This document shows positions 55,017 to 62,385 of a DNA stretch of 64,000 nt, one piece after another. This DNA is from Pseudomonadota bacterium (GTDB lineage Bacteria; Pseudomonadota; Gammaproteobacteria; Burkholderiales; JABEVD01). Each line of letters begins with the position of its first letter. Within the stretch, counting starts at the first letter, position 1. Location: positions 1 to 64,000 of the forward strand of contig JAJZTQ010000010.1 in the NCBI GenBank assembly GCA_021848825.1, read 5' to 3'. Below the pieces are notes generated by a model. The model was not told where the DNA came from. It saw only the letters and a program-made list of their open reading frames with translations, and made no database searches. A program made the translations under genes and the position numbers.

Positions 55017-56306
55017 CTAGGCTTGCTTGGCTTTGATTTTTGCGACTTCCTCGTCCCAGCCGTCAGTCCTGACATAAGGATTCATCCTGGGGCTGGAAAC
55101 CATGTTGGGATCGACATCGATTCCCATCGCGTCGAGGAAATTCACCAGGCCGATACGCTCGATCATCTCGCCAGTGCGCTCGTGCTCCAGCGCATTTTCA
55201 GCGAAGAAGTCGATGATGCGCTGACCGAGATCGACCAGCTCTTCCCTGTCCTCATCCGTCTCGAGCTTCATGAACGGCACAACGACGGTTCCCATCAGGT
55301 CGCCGATCTTGAGCGTACGCTTGCCGCCCACCAGTATCGTGGCGCCCTTGTCTTTTCCGGGCGAAAGCGCGCCGGTCATGACATTGATGCAGTGCATGCA
55401 GCGCACGCAGTCGTGGTTGTCGATTTCGACGGCATGCGTGTCGTTCACCGCCACGCTGGAGATGTGCTCGCCCTTGTTGACATCCTTTATTTCCTTCAAC
55501 CGCACGGCCTTGGTCGGGCAACGCGCAACCACGTCATTGACGAGTTCATTCATGCCGTGTTTTTCGAACCATTTGCGAGCCAAGGCCTCATCCGTCCGGA
55601 TGTTGTCGCGCCATGTTCCGATCACCGCCATGTCGGCACGCTGGATCGAGTTCATGCAGTCGTTGGGGCAACCCGAAAACTTGAACTTGAACTTGTATGG
55701 AAGGGATGGACGATGGATGTCATCGACAAAAGTATTGAGCACGACCCGATGAGCAGCAGCCTCGTCGTAGCAGGACTGCTCGCAGCGAGCAGCACCGACG
55801 CATGACATGGAGGTGCGGACTGCAGGGCCTGCGCCGCCCAGATCGAACCCGAGCTCGTTGATTTCGTCGAATGCGCCCTGAACATTATCGGTCGTGGCGC
55901 CCTGGAACATGATGTCGCCTGATTGACCGTGGAATGCGATCAGGCCCGAGCCGTGACGCTCCCAGATGTCGCACATCTTCCTGAGGACATCGGTGTTGTA
56001 ATGCATGCCTGCAGGAGGCTGCACCCTGAGGGTGTGAAATTCTGCAGCGTCCTTGTAGATGGGCTCGCCGTTGTCGTCCTTGAGCTCGGTGAAGCGGGGA
56101 ATGATGCCGCCGCCGTATCCGAAAACGCCAACCGTGCCGCCTTTCCAGTAACCCTTCTTGGTTTGGTAAGACGTCTCAAGCTGACCCAGGAGGTCAACAG
56201 CCATGTCCTTATCCTGAGCCAAACGTTTCAAGCCCGTCACAAAGCTGGGCCACGGGCCTTTCTCGAGTTCGTCGAGATTCGGCGTGTCATGCAGTTTCTT
56301 AGCCAT
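55017..56306 (-). CDS. dsrA: Reverse dissimilatory sulfite reductase alpha subunit
   Basis: 429 aa. Cys at about 169, 175, 179 (SCVGAARCEQSC) and 213, 217 (SGCPNDC) bind the 4Fe-4S/sirohaem; ferredoxin domain CVRCMHC near residue 300. First gene of dsrABEFHCMKLJOPN. The Shine-Dalgarno is GTAGGAGGA. No dsrR/dsrS are adjacent. It diverges from the orf71/cas6-like operon. Confidence 0.98.
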   Translation of the reverse strand: MAKKLHDTPNLDELEKGPWPSFVTGLKRLAQDKDMAVDLLGQLETSYQTKKGYWKGGTVGVFGYGGGIIPRFTELKDDNGEPIYKDAAEFHTLRVQPPAGMHYNTDVLRKMCDIWERHGSGLIAFHGQSGDIMFQGATTDNVQGAFDEINELGFDLGGAGPAVRTSMSCVGAARCEQSCYDEAAAHRVVLNTFVDDIHRPSLPYKFKFKFSGCPNDCMNSIQRADMAVIGTWRDNIRTDEALARKWFEKHGMNELVNDVVARCPTKAVRLKEIKDVNKGEHISSVAVNDTHAVEIDNHDCVRCMHCINVMTGALSPGKDKGATILVGGKRTLKIGDLMGTVVVPFMKLETDEDREELVDLGQRIIDFFAENALEHERTGEMIERIGLVNFLDAMGIDVDPNMVSSPRMNPYVRTDGWDEEVAKIKAKQA

Positions 56307-56430
56307 GATTCCTCCTACAAGTAAAATTGTTTGGAAAAGTCCTTTCGAACCGTCGGCGATCTTGGTCGCCTGTATTCTAGACGCTCCGCCTGGCGTATAT
56401 TAGACAAGCCTGATAGTTCTATGTAAACTA

Positions 56431-56498
56431 CCCTTCCGGGTTATGAATCATCCCCCCTATAGGCTATAGACGGTTTAGGCTTGCGTCGCGCTCAATAT
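56431..56498 (+). promoter_or_regulatory. Twin CCC-N5-GGY-TAT promoter, copy A (before orf71/cas6-like operon; dsrA divergent)
   Basis: Two co-oriented sites CCCTTCCGGGTTAT (56431-56444) and CCCCTATAGGCTAT (56454-56467), 23 bp apart. The second extends to TATAGAC; 21 bp after it lies CAATAT (56493-56498), about 57 bp before the orf71 ATG. The same architecture precedes tusA-dsrE2 and the tauE operon. It may also affect dsrA, 125 bp away. Confidence 0.75.
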
Positions 56499-56555
56499 TG
56501 CATAATATTGATATAGCAGATTTCAGCAAATTATTATCAGTTAACCATCCTAATA

Positions 56556-56771
56556 ATGACGCAAATCAACGAAATTGAGAAGTTCAGGATACCACTTGGC
56601 GGGCAGGAAATCGAATTGCAGCAGATCGATTTTGCAGAAGGCGGCATGAGCATGCTGCGCATTCGCATCAGGGAAGGCAAGCGCTTCACCATTTTCGATA
56701 TCGACCCTGTTACAGCCGGGCAATGGGCAGATGCGATGAAGAACTGGGCGGAGTCCGTCAATGGCAAGTGA
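56556..56771 (+). CDS. Hypothetical 71-aa protein heading the cas6-like sulfur operon
   Basis: Small soluble beta-rich protein (FRIPLGGQEIELQQIDFAEG; TIFDIDPVTAGQWADAMKNW). No family is recognised. Its stop overlaps the cas6-like start by 11 bp, so the two are coupled. Confidence 0.65.
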   Translation: MTQINEIEKFRIPLGGQEIELQQIDFAEGGMSMLRIRIREGKRFTIFDIDPVTAGQWADAMKNWAESVNGK

Positions 56772-57354
56772 AATCACCGACATCGTTTTCGATCTCGAAG
56801 GGAATTTCCTGCCGGAGGGATATGGGGCTCTGCTCTGGAAGGAATTGGTCCTCGCCCTTCCCTGGCTTGAAAACCAGAATCCTGCCGGCATCCTTCCGAT
56901 AAAAGGGGCATCGAGCGGAAAAGGACTTCTTCTGCCGAGACGCGCCAAGCTGGCATTGCGCATCCCCGCAGAATTTTTCAGAAATGCGCTCGACCTCGAG
57001 GGAAAGACCATCGAGGTAGGCGAAAGCACGCTCAAAATCGGCCGGGGAAAAGAAAGACGGATCGAGGCCTACCCGACCCTGAATTCCCATTTCGTCGTCA
57101 GCGAAATGGACGAGACCGATTTTCTGCACGATGCTGAAGAAAAGATGGGGGAGCTGGGGATTGCCTGCAAATTGATCTGCGGAAAGCACCAGGCTCTGAA
57201 ATATGGCACCGAAACCCTTTCCGGATACAGCCTCGTCGCCTATGACCTGAAGCCGCCAGGATCGATCAGGCTGCAGCATTCCGGGCTTGGGTCCCATCGC
57301 CACATCGGATGCGGCTTCTTCGTCCCGCACAAGACGATAGCAGGACTTGAATGA
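56761..57354 (+). CDS. Cas6/Cmx6-like RAMP-fold protein (197 aa), no CRISPR
   Basis: Resembles the Cas6 type known as Cmx6 (type I-MYXAN): a beta-strand start DIVFDLEGNFLPEGYGALLW, GILPIKGASSGKG, LKIGRGKERRIEAYPTL, and the C-terminal Gly-rich loop LGSHRHIGCGFFVPH. Such proteins process CRISPR RNA. Here there is no repeat array or cas gene; the neighbours are sulfur-relay genes. The identity rests on pattern recognition. An RNA-binding role in sulfur-gene control or tRNA thiolation is speculative. Confidence 0.65.
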   Translation: MASEITDIVFDLEGNFLPEGYGALLWKELVLALPWLENQNPAGILPIKGASSGKGLLLPRRAKLALRIPAEFFRNALDLEGKTIEVGESTLKIGRGKERRIEAYPTLNSHFVVSEMDETDFLHDAEEKMGELGIACKLICGKHQALKYGTETLSGYSLVAYDLKPPGSIRLQHSGLGSHRHIGCGFFVPHKTIAGLE

Positions 57355-57380
57355 TTTTTGACTGTTTGGAGGATAAGAAA

Positions 57381-57710
57381 ATGACATATCATATAAATGG
57401 AGTTGACGTTGAGACCGATGACGATGGCTATCTGCTCGAAGCCGATTTCAGCAAGGAAGCCGTCGAAGTCATCGCAGCGGCCGAAGGCATCGCGCTTACC
57501 GAAAACCACTGGAAAATCGTCGACTACATGCGGGAAGAATATCGCGAAAATGGCCATACCCCGAATTTCAGGAACATGCTGAAGGGTGTTCAGGAATTCT
57601 GGAGTGACGCAGACAGCAAGGCGCTTTACGACCTCTTCCCGATGGGTCCCGCAAAGCAGGGGGCGAAGATCGCCGGACTGCCCCAGCCCTATGGAAAAGG
57701 AGGCTACTGA
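57381..57710 (+). CDS. rspA: DsrC-family protein without cysteines (RspA type)
   Basis: 109 aa from MTYHINGVDVETDDDGYLLE (GGAGGA Shine-Dalgarno). The DsrC/TusE fold ends FPMGPAKQGAKIAGLPQPYG, where both C-terminal cysteines of true DsrC are replaced. There is no Cys at all. DsrC homologues lacking both are called RspA and are thought to be regulatory. The canonical DsrC is 4.8 kb away. Confidence 0.85.
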   Translation: MTYHINGVDVETDDDGYLLEADFSKEAVEVIAAAEGIALTENHWKIVDYMREEYRENGHTPNFRNMLKGVQEFWSDADSKALYDLFPMGPAKQGAKIAGLPQPYGKGGY

Positions 57711-57719
57711 GAAAACATC

Positions 57720-58199
57720 ATGACCAAGTTGAATGCGAATGTCGTGCTCGACATGAAAGGGGTCACCTGCCCTGGCCCCATACTCGGCGCGAAGAAGATG
57801 GTGGACGAACTGGAGAGCGGACAGATCCTGCTTCTCATCTCGGATTGCCCGGGTACACCGGACGATCTCTTCGCCTGGGCGAGGCAGACCGACAACCAGA
57901 TTCTCGAAAGCGCGAAATTGCCAGGCGGCGGAACAGGATATTACATCCTCAAGGGAAAGGGGCATGAATTCAAGGCCAACGTATTGCTCGACATACGCGG
58001 CGTGCTCTGCCCCGGCCCCATCGTTGAAGCCAAGAAGCTCCTCAACGGGATGCAGACAGGCGAAATCCTGAAGCTGACCAGCAACTGCCCCGGCATAAGC
58101 TCGGACATAGAAGGATGGGCCAAGGTCACCGGTGAAACGATACTGGAGTCGATCGAGATCGCGCCGGGCGAATACGATTTCTACATCCGGAAGGGATGA
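57720..58199 (+). CDS. Tandem TusA-TusA sulfur carrier (159 aa)
   Basis: Two complete TusA domains: residues 1-80 (LDMKGVTCPGPILGAKKMVD) and 84-159 (LDIRGVLCPGPIVEAKKLLN), each with the Cys-Pro-X-Pro sulfur-carrying Cys. Single-domain TusA is usual (one is at 61551). The fusion could carry two persulfides or bridge partners. Starts 9 bp after rspA. Confidence 0.9.
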   Translation: MTKLNANVVLDMKGVTCPGPILGAKKMVDELESGQILLLISDCPGTPDDLFAWARQTDNQILESAKLPGGGTGYYILKGKGHEFKANVLLDIRGVLCPGPIVEAKKLLNGMQTGEILKLTSNCPGISSDIEGWAKVTGETILESIEIAPGEYDFYIRKG

Positions 58200-58792
58200 T
58201 GAGGGTAAAGAGCCGCTGGTTCAAGGCAGAACGCGAGAAAACGCCTGAAGAAATCGCAGGCGCCATGGCTTTCATCGTCTGGAAGATCGCACAGAACGGC
58301 CTCAAGAACCTGAGAAGCGCCGACTACGAGATCGAGGCAGGTCCCCGGTATTTCGACTACACCGAGGAATTCCTGATCTTCCTCGTCCAGGTCGCCGACA
58401 GGATCGCGTTTGACAAGCTGGATCAGGATGCGAGGACCGCTTTCACGACGGAACTCGCCCTGAGGGTCGCGGGAAATTTCGCCGAAAACAAGGGAGACAT
58501 CCTCGGGCTTTCCCATGCTTCATGCAAAAGCGAATTCATAGACCGCTACAACGAGAGGACCAACGTCTACGCCGAGTGCGGATTCAACGACGAAGGCCCG
58601 GATTTCGCCTTCTATCGCTATCTCGGACATTGTCTGCTCGAATTCTGCGATGAGCGGGACAGAAGCTGGATCGTCGACAGGATCATGCAGATCGAGGCGC
58701 CTGAAGGCGTCTCTACCGTGAGCCGCGCCATGAAGGGGCTGCTGGATACGGAACCTTCCCACAGGCTGGGGTCGGGAATAGGACCGGACTGA
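58196..58792 (+). CDS. Hypothetical protein (198 aa)
   Basis: Mostly helical soluble protein (EEIAGAMAFIVWKIAQNGLK; FIDRYNERTNVYAECGFND; GHCLLEFCDERDRSW) with four cysteines. No family is recognised. Overlaps the TusA fusion (ATGA) and meets the dioxygenase start at 58792, so it is firmly in the operon. Confidence 0.65.
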   Translation: MMRVKSRWFKAEREKTPEEIAGAMAFIVWKIAQNGLKNLRSADYEIEAGPRYFDYTEEFLIFLVQVADRIAFDKLDQDARTAFTTELALRVAGNFAENKGDILGLSHASCKSEFIDRYNERTNVYAECGFNDEGPDFAFYRYLGHCLLEFCDERDRSWIVDRIMQIEAPEGVSTVSRAMKGLLDTEPSHRLGSGIGPD

Positions 58793-59619
58793 TGTTCCAG
58801 GATCATGGCGCTTACCTGAAATGGCGCGAAAAGAAGTTCGACACCCATCCCGGATCAATCGACGAACTGATCGTCGAAGTCGACGATCTCGAAAATCTCA
58901 GCATGGCTGAACATGAAGCTATCATGGACCGCATCGCCAGAGCCAACATGGCGATCTATGTGAGCCGCAATCCGCTGCCTGACTTGAAGCGTTTCGCAAG
59001 GCAATTCGGCCTGGAAAACCTGGATGCCAACTGGCTTTCCGGCGAAGACGGTATTTCCAGGATAGAGGTCACGGAAGGCGGGAAGGGTTACATTCCGTAT
59101 ACCAACAAGCCGATAAAATGGCATACCGACGGTTATTACAACCCACCCGAGAGAAAAATCCGCGCGATGCTGCTGCATTGCGCTCAAAGCGCTGCTGACG
59201 GGGGGGAAAACAGGCTGATGGATCACGAAATGCTCTATTGCCTCTTGCGCGATCAGAACCCTGGCTACATCGAAGCTTTGTCAAGGCCGGACGCCATGAA
59301 GATCCCGGAAAGGACGGACGAGAACGAAGTAGCGAGGAAGGAAGAAACCGGTCCCGTGTTTTCCTTCGACGAACAGGATCATCTTCACATGCGCTACACG
59401 GCGAGAACGCGGTCCATAGAATGGAAGCAAGACCCGCTCACGCTCGCTGCAGTATCCGCACTCGAATCCATCCTCGCCTTCCCTTCCCCCTACATCTTCA
59501 GAACGAGGCTGGAGTCCGGCATGGGCCTCATCTGCAACAACGTGCTTCACGACAGGTCGGGCTTCGAGGGAAGCGACCGGCTTCTCTTCCGCGCAAGGTA
59601 TTACGACAGAATCAGATAA
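58792..59619 (+). CDS. TauD/TfdA-family Fe(II)/2-oxoglutarate dioxygenase
   Basis: 275 aa. Iron site in KWHTDGYY (His-X-Asp) and distal His in NVLHDRSGF; Arg in LLFRARYYD for 2-oxoglutarate. TauD releases sulfite from taurine, and a substrate such as an organosulfonate would fit the sulfur context, but no transporter is present. Last gene of the operon. Confidence 0.85.
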   Translation: MFQDHGAYLKWREKKFDTHPGSIDELIVEVDDLENLSMAEHEAIMDRIARANMAIYVSRNPLPDLKRFARQFGLENLDANWLSGEDGISRIEVTEGGKGYIPYTNKPIKWHTDGYYNPPERKIRAMLLHCAQSAADGGENRLMDHEMLYCLLRDQNPGYIEALSRPDAMKIPERTDENEVARKEETGPVFSFDEQDHLHMRYTARTRSIEWKQDPLTLAAVSALESILAFPSPYIFRTRLESGMGLICNNVLHDRSGFEGSDRLLFRARYYDRIR

Positions 59620-59735
59620 AAACCCGCCATACCGGTGCCTGGTCTTGAATTATCAGGTGATAATTCAAGACCAGGCACCGCTTTTTTCAAGGCCAGGCAC
59701 CGCTTTTTTTGACAGAATCAAATAAAAAACCCGTC
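59605..59735. repeat. Hairpin element flanked by 25-bp direct repeats
   Basis: A perfect inverted repeat with 23-bp arms (59633-59655 / 59658-59680; starts CGGTGCCTGGTCTTGAATT) is followed by CTTTTTT and a second partial copy of the right arm (59688-59710). GACAGAATCA-(A/G)-ATAAAA and following bases occur at 59605 (inside the tauD end) and again at 59711. It terminates the operon and resembles a REP-like mobile palindrome. Confidence 0.65.
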
Positions 59736-59753
59736 ACCTTTTCAGGCGACGGG
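59724..59753 (-). terminator. Terminator of the FadL-type gene
   Basis: On the minus strand CCCGTC...GACGGG forms the stem and is followed by TTTTTT (59729-59724). Confidence 0.85.
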
Positions 59754-59778
59754 CAGTCGGTGCAGGTACTTCCCAGAC

Positions 59779-61035
59779 TTACCAGCCGTAGGAAATGCCC
59801 AGCGAATCTTCCGACAGGGTGTTGTTTGCAATTCCACCGCCATAAGGCAAGGGGATGGAGTTCGGCGTGCCGTCAACAGTATTCCTGAATGCATGCATGT
59901 AGAACACGGAGATCTCGGACTTGTCCGCAAGCTTCCATGTCGCGCCCAGGGTCGCATTGTCCCTCACGACGCCAGGAGCCAGGATATTGAAGAAAGTCTC
60001 CGTCGAGGGATAAGGCACATTGTTGTGCGTCCATCCCGCCCTCAAGGTCAGGTTGGAATCGTAGTCATGCGAAATGCCGAGCTTGTAGACGGTCAGATTG
60101 CCCCAACCGAATCCAGCGCCTGCATTCGAACCAAGCGGATTGCCGAGCACGGTCATGTTGGCGATAGGGTTCGATATGGAAGGAACGTCGCCATACATGA
60201 TCCTCTGGATGTCGAATGCGACGGTGGTAGTGGGCATCGCCTTGACGGAAATGCCGACGCCGTAGGTTGCAGGAATATCGAACGAGCCCTGCTCTGCGAA
60301 GAGGCCGCTGTACTTGCTGAGCTTGCCCATCCTGGTTTTGGTCTGGTAAGTCGCGCCCAGCGTTACATCCTGGGAAACCTGGCCAATCCAGCCGATATGC
60401 AGACCATAACCTGTCGAGGAATCCGTTCCATTATTGCTGACAGCCGAAGGAGTTTGTGAAGCTCCGGCAAATCCCTGGATACCCTGTGCGGAGAAGCGCT
60501 GGTAGGCAAGGTTCAATGCAACACCGATAGAATTGTTCGCATTGAGCTTCTTCGACCAGGTGGGGGCGATGAAGAGCTGTTCGAGATTGACGCCGCCGTT
60601 TCCGACGCCGCCATAAGCGGCAAAGGGATTGTTGGCATAATCAGTGTTCATCCCGCCGTTGCCGTAGATGGAAACGCCGAGCGAGCTGTCTGAGCTGATC
60701 ATCCTGTTGTAGCCGAAATCCGGGATCAGGAAGTATTTCTTGTCGTTGCCATCGTAACTCCCGTTCGCGCCAGGCGCACCTGCGCCGATGATCTGGGCGC
60801 TCCTGTCAGGAATAAAGAGTTCAGCACCGAAATCGATTCTGTTTCCAACCATCACCATGCCGGCAGGATTGGTGGCTGCAGCGAGAGAATCCTGCGGAAG
60901 CGCGATGCCGACGCCCCCCATGCCTTCCGACTTTACGCCGTATCCGTGCGAAAAATAGCCATTGGTTGCGAAGGCCGCGGGACTGACCAGGCCGCCTGCA
61001 ATCATCATAGAAACCAGCAACTTCCTCTTTTTCAT
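59779..61035 (-). CDS. OmpP1/FadL/TodX-family outer membrane transporter
   Basis: 418 aa. Signal peptide (MKKRKLLVSMMIAGGLVSPA), then NGYFSHGYGVKSEGMGGVG and ATNPAGM, the FadL N-terminal signature, and a C-terminal strand ending SLGISYGW. Imports hydrophobic compounds; in a sulfur oxidiser uptake of hydrophobic sulfur or organics is possible (inference). Confidence 0.9.
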   Translation of the reverse strand: MKKRKLLVSMMIAGGLVSPAAFATNGYFSHGYGVKSEGMGGVGIALPQDSLAAATNPAGMVMVGNRIDFGAELFIPDRSAQIIGAGAPGANGSYDGNDKKYFLIPDFGYNRMISSDSSLGVSIYGNGGMNTDYANNPFAAYGGVGNGGVNLEQLFIAPTWSKKLNANNSIGVALNLAYQRFSAQGIQGFAGASQTPSAVSNNGTDSSTGYGLHIGWIGQVSQDVTLGATYQTKTRMGKLSKYSGLFAEQGSFDIPATYGVGISVKAMPTTTVAFDIQRIMYGDVPSISNPIANMTVLGNPLGSNAGAGFGWGNLTVYKLGISHDYDSNLTLRAGWTHNNVPYPSTETFFNILAPGVVRDNATLGATWKLADKSEISVFYMHAFRNTVDGTPNSIPLPYGGGIANNTLSEDSLGISYGW

Positions 61036-61068
61036 GGTGCCCCTCTCTACTAGTAATAAAAGTACGAC

Positions 61069-61536
61069 TCAAACGAACAGGCAGATATCCGTGTCACCGG
61101 CGAATTCCATGAAGGTTGCCGCACCGCCGAATTCTATTCCGTCGATGAAATCTTTCTTGTCGAATTCGAAAAGATCGACGGTCATCTGGCAGGCGACGAA
61201 TTTCACGTCCGCTTCCTGGCAGAGGTTGCGAAGCTCTTCGAGCGAAGCAACCCCCTTCTTTTTCAGTTTGTCCTTCATCATCATCGTCGCCATGGATTCC
61301 ATGCCCGGCAATACCTGGACGAGAACCGGCATGGGAACAGGCATCGGCATGGCAGGATTGGCAAGCGGGCTGATCTTCACGTCGGAAAGATCCTTCTTCA
61401 GGAGTTGCAGTCCGTAGAAAGTGAAAAAGATCTGCACGTCGTAGCCAAGGGCTGCAGCCGTGGAGCCGAGGATGAAAGGCGGATAGGCCATGTCCAGCGT
61501 GCCCTTGGTTGCGATGATCGCCATTTTCTTGGTCAT
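61069..61536 (-). CDS. dsrE2: DsrE2-type sulfurtransferase (DsrE/F/H-like)
   Basis: 155 aa. Begins MTKKMAIIATKGTLDMAYPP; conserved cysteines near CQEADVKFVACQM; a Met/Pro-rich loop (NPAMPMPVPMPVLVQ) that may be membrane-associated. DsrE2 pairs with TusA in many sulfur oxidisers to route sulfane sulfur to the Dsr pathway. Start is 14 bp after tusA. Confidence 0.88.
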   Translation of the reverse strand: MTKKMAIIATKGTLDMAYPPFILGSTAAALGYDVQIFFTFYGLQLLKKDLSDVKISPLANPAMPMPVPMPVLVQVLPGMESMATMMMKDKLKKKGVASLEELRNLCQEADVKFVACQMTVDLFEFDKKDFIDGIEFGGAATFMEFAGDTDICLFV

Positions 61537-61550
61537 GAGAATATCCCCTG

Positions 61551-61778
61551 TTACTTCTTCTTCATGAAAAATGTGTATTCGCCGTTTGCCTCGGATTGTT
61601 CAAGCAACTCGTTGCCGGTCTGCTTGGCGAAAGCCTGCATGTCCTTGACGGATCCGCAGTCAGTCGACACGACCTTGAGCACTTCTCCCGAAGCCATGTC
61701 GGCAAGCGACTTCTTCGTCTTCAAAATGGGCAGAGGGCAGTTGAGGCCGCGAGCGTCGAGTTCTTTCTGAAAATTCAT
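61551..61778 (-). CDS. tusA: TusA-family sulfur carrier protein
   Basis: 75 aa from MNFQKELDARGLNCPLPILK (Cys-Pro-X-Pro). Shine-Dalgarno CGGAG upstream of the chosen start. Partner of DsrE2; sulfur donor to DsrEFH. Confidence 0.93.
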   Translation of the reverse strand: MNFQKELDARGLNCPLPILKTKKSLADMASGEVLKVVSTDCGSVKDMQAFAKQTGNELLEQSEANGEYTFFMKKK

Positions 61779-61842
61779 GTGTGTCTCCGTTACGTTGATA
61801 AACCCATGTTTCATTGGAATGAAACATGCTAACAATATAATG

Positions 61843-61911
61843 CTATTAGGCGGAATTTGCCATTCACGCGTCTATAGCCGAATCGGGTAATGCAGCCATA
61901 ACCCTCAAGGG
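61843..61911 (-). promoter_or_regulatory. Twin CCC-N5-GGY-TAT promoter, copy B (tusA-dsrE2)
   Basis: Minus strand: CCCTTGAGGGTTAT (61911-61898) and CCCGATTCGGCTAT (61887-61874), 24 bp apart; the second extends to TATAGAC, then 21 bp, then TAATAG (61848-61843), about 64 bp before the tusA ATG. Confidence 0.8.
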
Positions 61912-61971
61912 GGATAAGGTTATAGGCGAGTTGTCGAAATCCCCTTTTCCTGTTTGCCGCCGCCCTATTCA

Positions 61972-62385
61972 TCAATGCTTCCCTGATATCAATCCGGAAG
62001 CAGCGAGAACCAGGATGCCGATCTCGAGTGCGCAGATGGCAATATAGACCCAGTCCTTCCTTTTCGCATAGATAGGCATGACAGCCATGATGCAGAATAT
62101 AGAGCATCCTGAAAGAATCGCAATGCCGATGAAACTGGCGAGATCGCCGTTTCCGAGCATTTCTATCCATCCCCAGCCCTTCGGCATCCCTGTCACCTTC
62201 AGGAATTCCTCTGCAGGCTTGTTCCAGACCTGGGGCAACTCGGAAAGCGGAATCCTGGCAGGCAGAATGCCGAATATATAGGCAATGAATGTGCCGATCA
62301 GGCACAGGAAGCCGGCGAGGGTGCTCCAGTGGAGCCAGTCCGCATAGCGCAGCTGCTCCGATTGCTGCATTTCCTTCATGTCCAT
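61972..62385 (-). CDS. Membrane protein linked to the TauE exporter (137 aa)
   Basis: Start placed at MDMKEMQQSEQLRYADWLHW (62385), overlapping the tauE stop by 10 bp. Three to four hydrophobic segments (STLAGFLCLIGTFIAYIFGI; SFIGIAILSGCSIFCIMAVM; YIAICALEIGILVLAASGLI). DUF1634-like proteins often accompany TauE-family exporters; the match is only positional. Confidence 0.65.
   Translation of the reverse strand: MDMKEMQQSEQLRYADWLHWSTLAGFLCLIGTFIAYIFGILPARIPLSELPQVWNKPAEEFLKVTGMPKGWGWIEMLGNGDLASFIGIAILSGCSIFCIMAVMPIYAKRKDWVYIAICALEIGILVLAASGLISGKH

Noticed and set aside
53497-55020. 507-codon open frame on the plus strand
   Set aside because: It is antisense to dsrB, dsrE and part of dsrF and shows no motif of its own.
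56400-57400. CRISPR array near the Cas6-like gene
   Set aside because: No direct repeats with regular spacers were found here or anywhere else in the window.
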